A stretch of 64,000 nucleotides of DNA, taken from contig OZ026600.1 in assembly GCA_964020085.1 (NCBI GenBank), positions 28,225,579 through 28,289,578 of the forward strand, in the 5' to 3' direction. Position 1 is the first letter of the stretch; every line of letters begins with the position of its first letter. Of this stretch, positions 63,414 to 64,000 are shown piece by piece. The notes below the pieces were generated by a model that was not told the origin of the DNA, made no database searches, and saw only the letters and a program-made list of their open reading frames with translations. The translations under genes and the position numbers were made by a program. The stretch comes from Micromussa lordhowensis. Its lineage: Eukaryota; Cnidaria; Anthozoa; Scleractinia; Lobophylliidae.

Positions 63414-64000
63414 TCAATTAAATTTATGTTCAAATCGCGGATTTTGCAACCACTGCAGCGGTGAAGTGAAACCACAAATTAAGAAGAGGTACGGCAAGCT
63501 TCTCTCAGTGTTTGCTGCTTTGTTGAAAAACACCAACGCCAGTTCCGTAATTAATCGTGACCTGACAGCCATAAAATTGATAGACTGCTGTTTGGGAGGC
63601 TGGCGTCGCTGTGCGGTTGTGTTGAATGAGCAAACTGGAAAGAACTGGACGGGAATTCTGAACCTGTTGGCCGACAGGAGAGCTGATGATGGATGAGATC
63701 TGTCGCTGTTCTGCTTCGTCACCTTCCTCGTAGTCTGCCGGTGATCGCTCGCTTGTGTGGCCTGTTACACCGATGATAGCACTTCTTGGCTGCTTCGAGG
63801 CCTTCAGCTTCTTCACAAGCGTTTTTCTTACCGAATCAATGGTTGGTCAACTTTCTTCCGTCTACATCCAACTCCGCTTCCAAGGCCATATTCTTCATGA
63901 AGGAGTCGATCCTCCTTTGTTTCTTGTACCACACTTCGGATTTCGGTTTTTCAATAATGGCGAGATAAAACGGGCCACTGTTTGGCATTTCTTTAGGTCT
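63414..64000 (-). pseudogene. Crypton-like tyrosine recombinase fragment, frameshifted
   Basis: Minus strand reads KEMPNSGPFYLAIIEKPKS, then DVDGRKLTNH, and after a frame break VRKTLVKKLKASKQPR, IIGVTGHTSERSPADYEEGD. NHsVRK (H-x-x-R), GHTS (H) and DY (nucleophile Tyr) fit the catalytic tail of Crypton/DUF3504-type recombinases. TGAT appears inserted at about 63832-63836, creating a stop and a frameshift. It is cut by the window edge. Confidence 0.65.

Noticed and set aside
63466..63696. Plus-strand open frame near the right edge
   Set aside because: It is the antisense shadow of the Crypton-like recombinase tail on the minus strand.

Overview
The window looks like nuclear DNA of an anthozoan cnidarian, most likely a stony coral. 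It is AT-rich, its genes are split by GT-AG introns, and it carries animal multidomain receptor genes and a dense mix of retroelements and short inverted-repeat elements. The organism is inferred from gene and repeat content only; no marker gene is present.

Two polycystin-1-like (PKD1 family) genes lie tail to tail. The plus-strand gene enters from the left edge and ends at 26771, with a polyA signal at 27321. Its ectodomain combines EGF exons, a three-exon PA14 domain and two vWA domains. It then has REJ, GAIN/GPS, PLAT and polycystin channel regions. It carries four single-base lesions (TAA at 11103, a missing base near 13948, TGA at 15479, a missing base near 20006), so it is either a decaying gene or contains assembly errors. 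The four C-terminal exons are clean. A 1.9 kb block holding two EGF exons occurs twice (53-1946 and 7017-8889).

The minus-strand gene can be rebuilt completely from 60220 down to 29625 as 21 exons. Exon lengths sum to 8070 nt (2689 codons plus stop) with matching splice phases throughout. Its order is signal-like segment, EGF, two F5/8C (discoidin) domains, LamG-like domain, two EGF, REJ, GAIN/GPS, PLAT, channel, coiled-coil tail. The two genes share intron positions and phases over the C-terminal half, so they are paralogs whose ectodomains were assembled differently.

The 8.6 kb intron of the minus gene (34783-43344) is a nested transposon nest. Two Penelope-like elements lie head to head. 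The plus-oriented copy is interrupted by a 458 bp TIR element with a TA target duplication and by a 4.3 kb Ngaro-type tyrosine-recombinase retrotransposon with A1-ORFs-B1-A2-B2 split repeats. Other introns and flanks hold tRNA-derived SINEs, LINE 3' ends, pogo-, hAT- and Harbinger-like elements, hairpin repeats, and at the right edge a broken Crypton-like recombinase fragment.

Polycystin-1 family proteins are membrane receptors that usually pair with TRPP channel subunits and act in sensing. Any specific role for these two proteins is inference.
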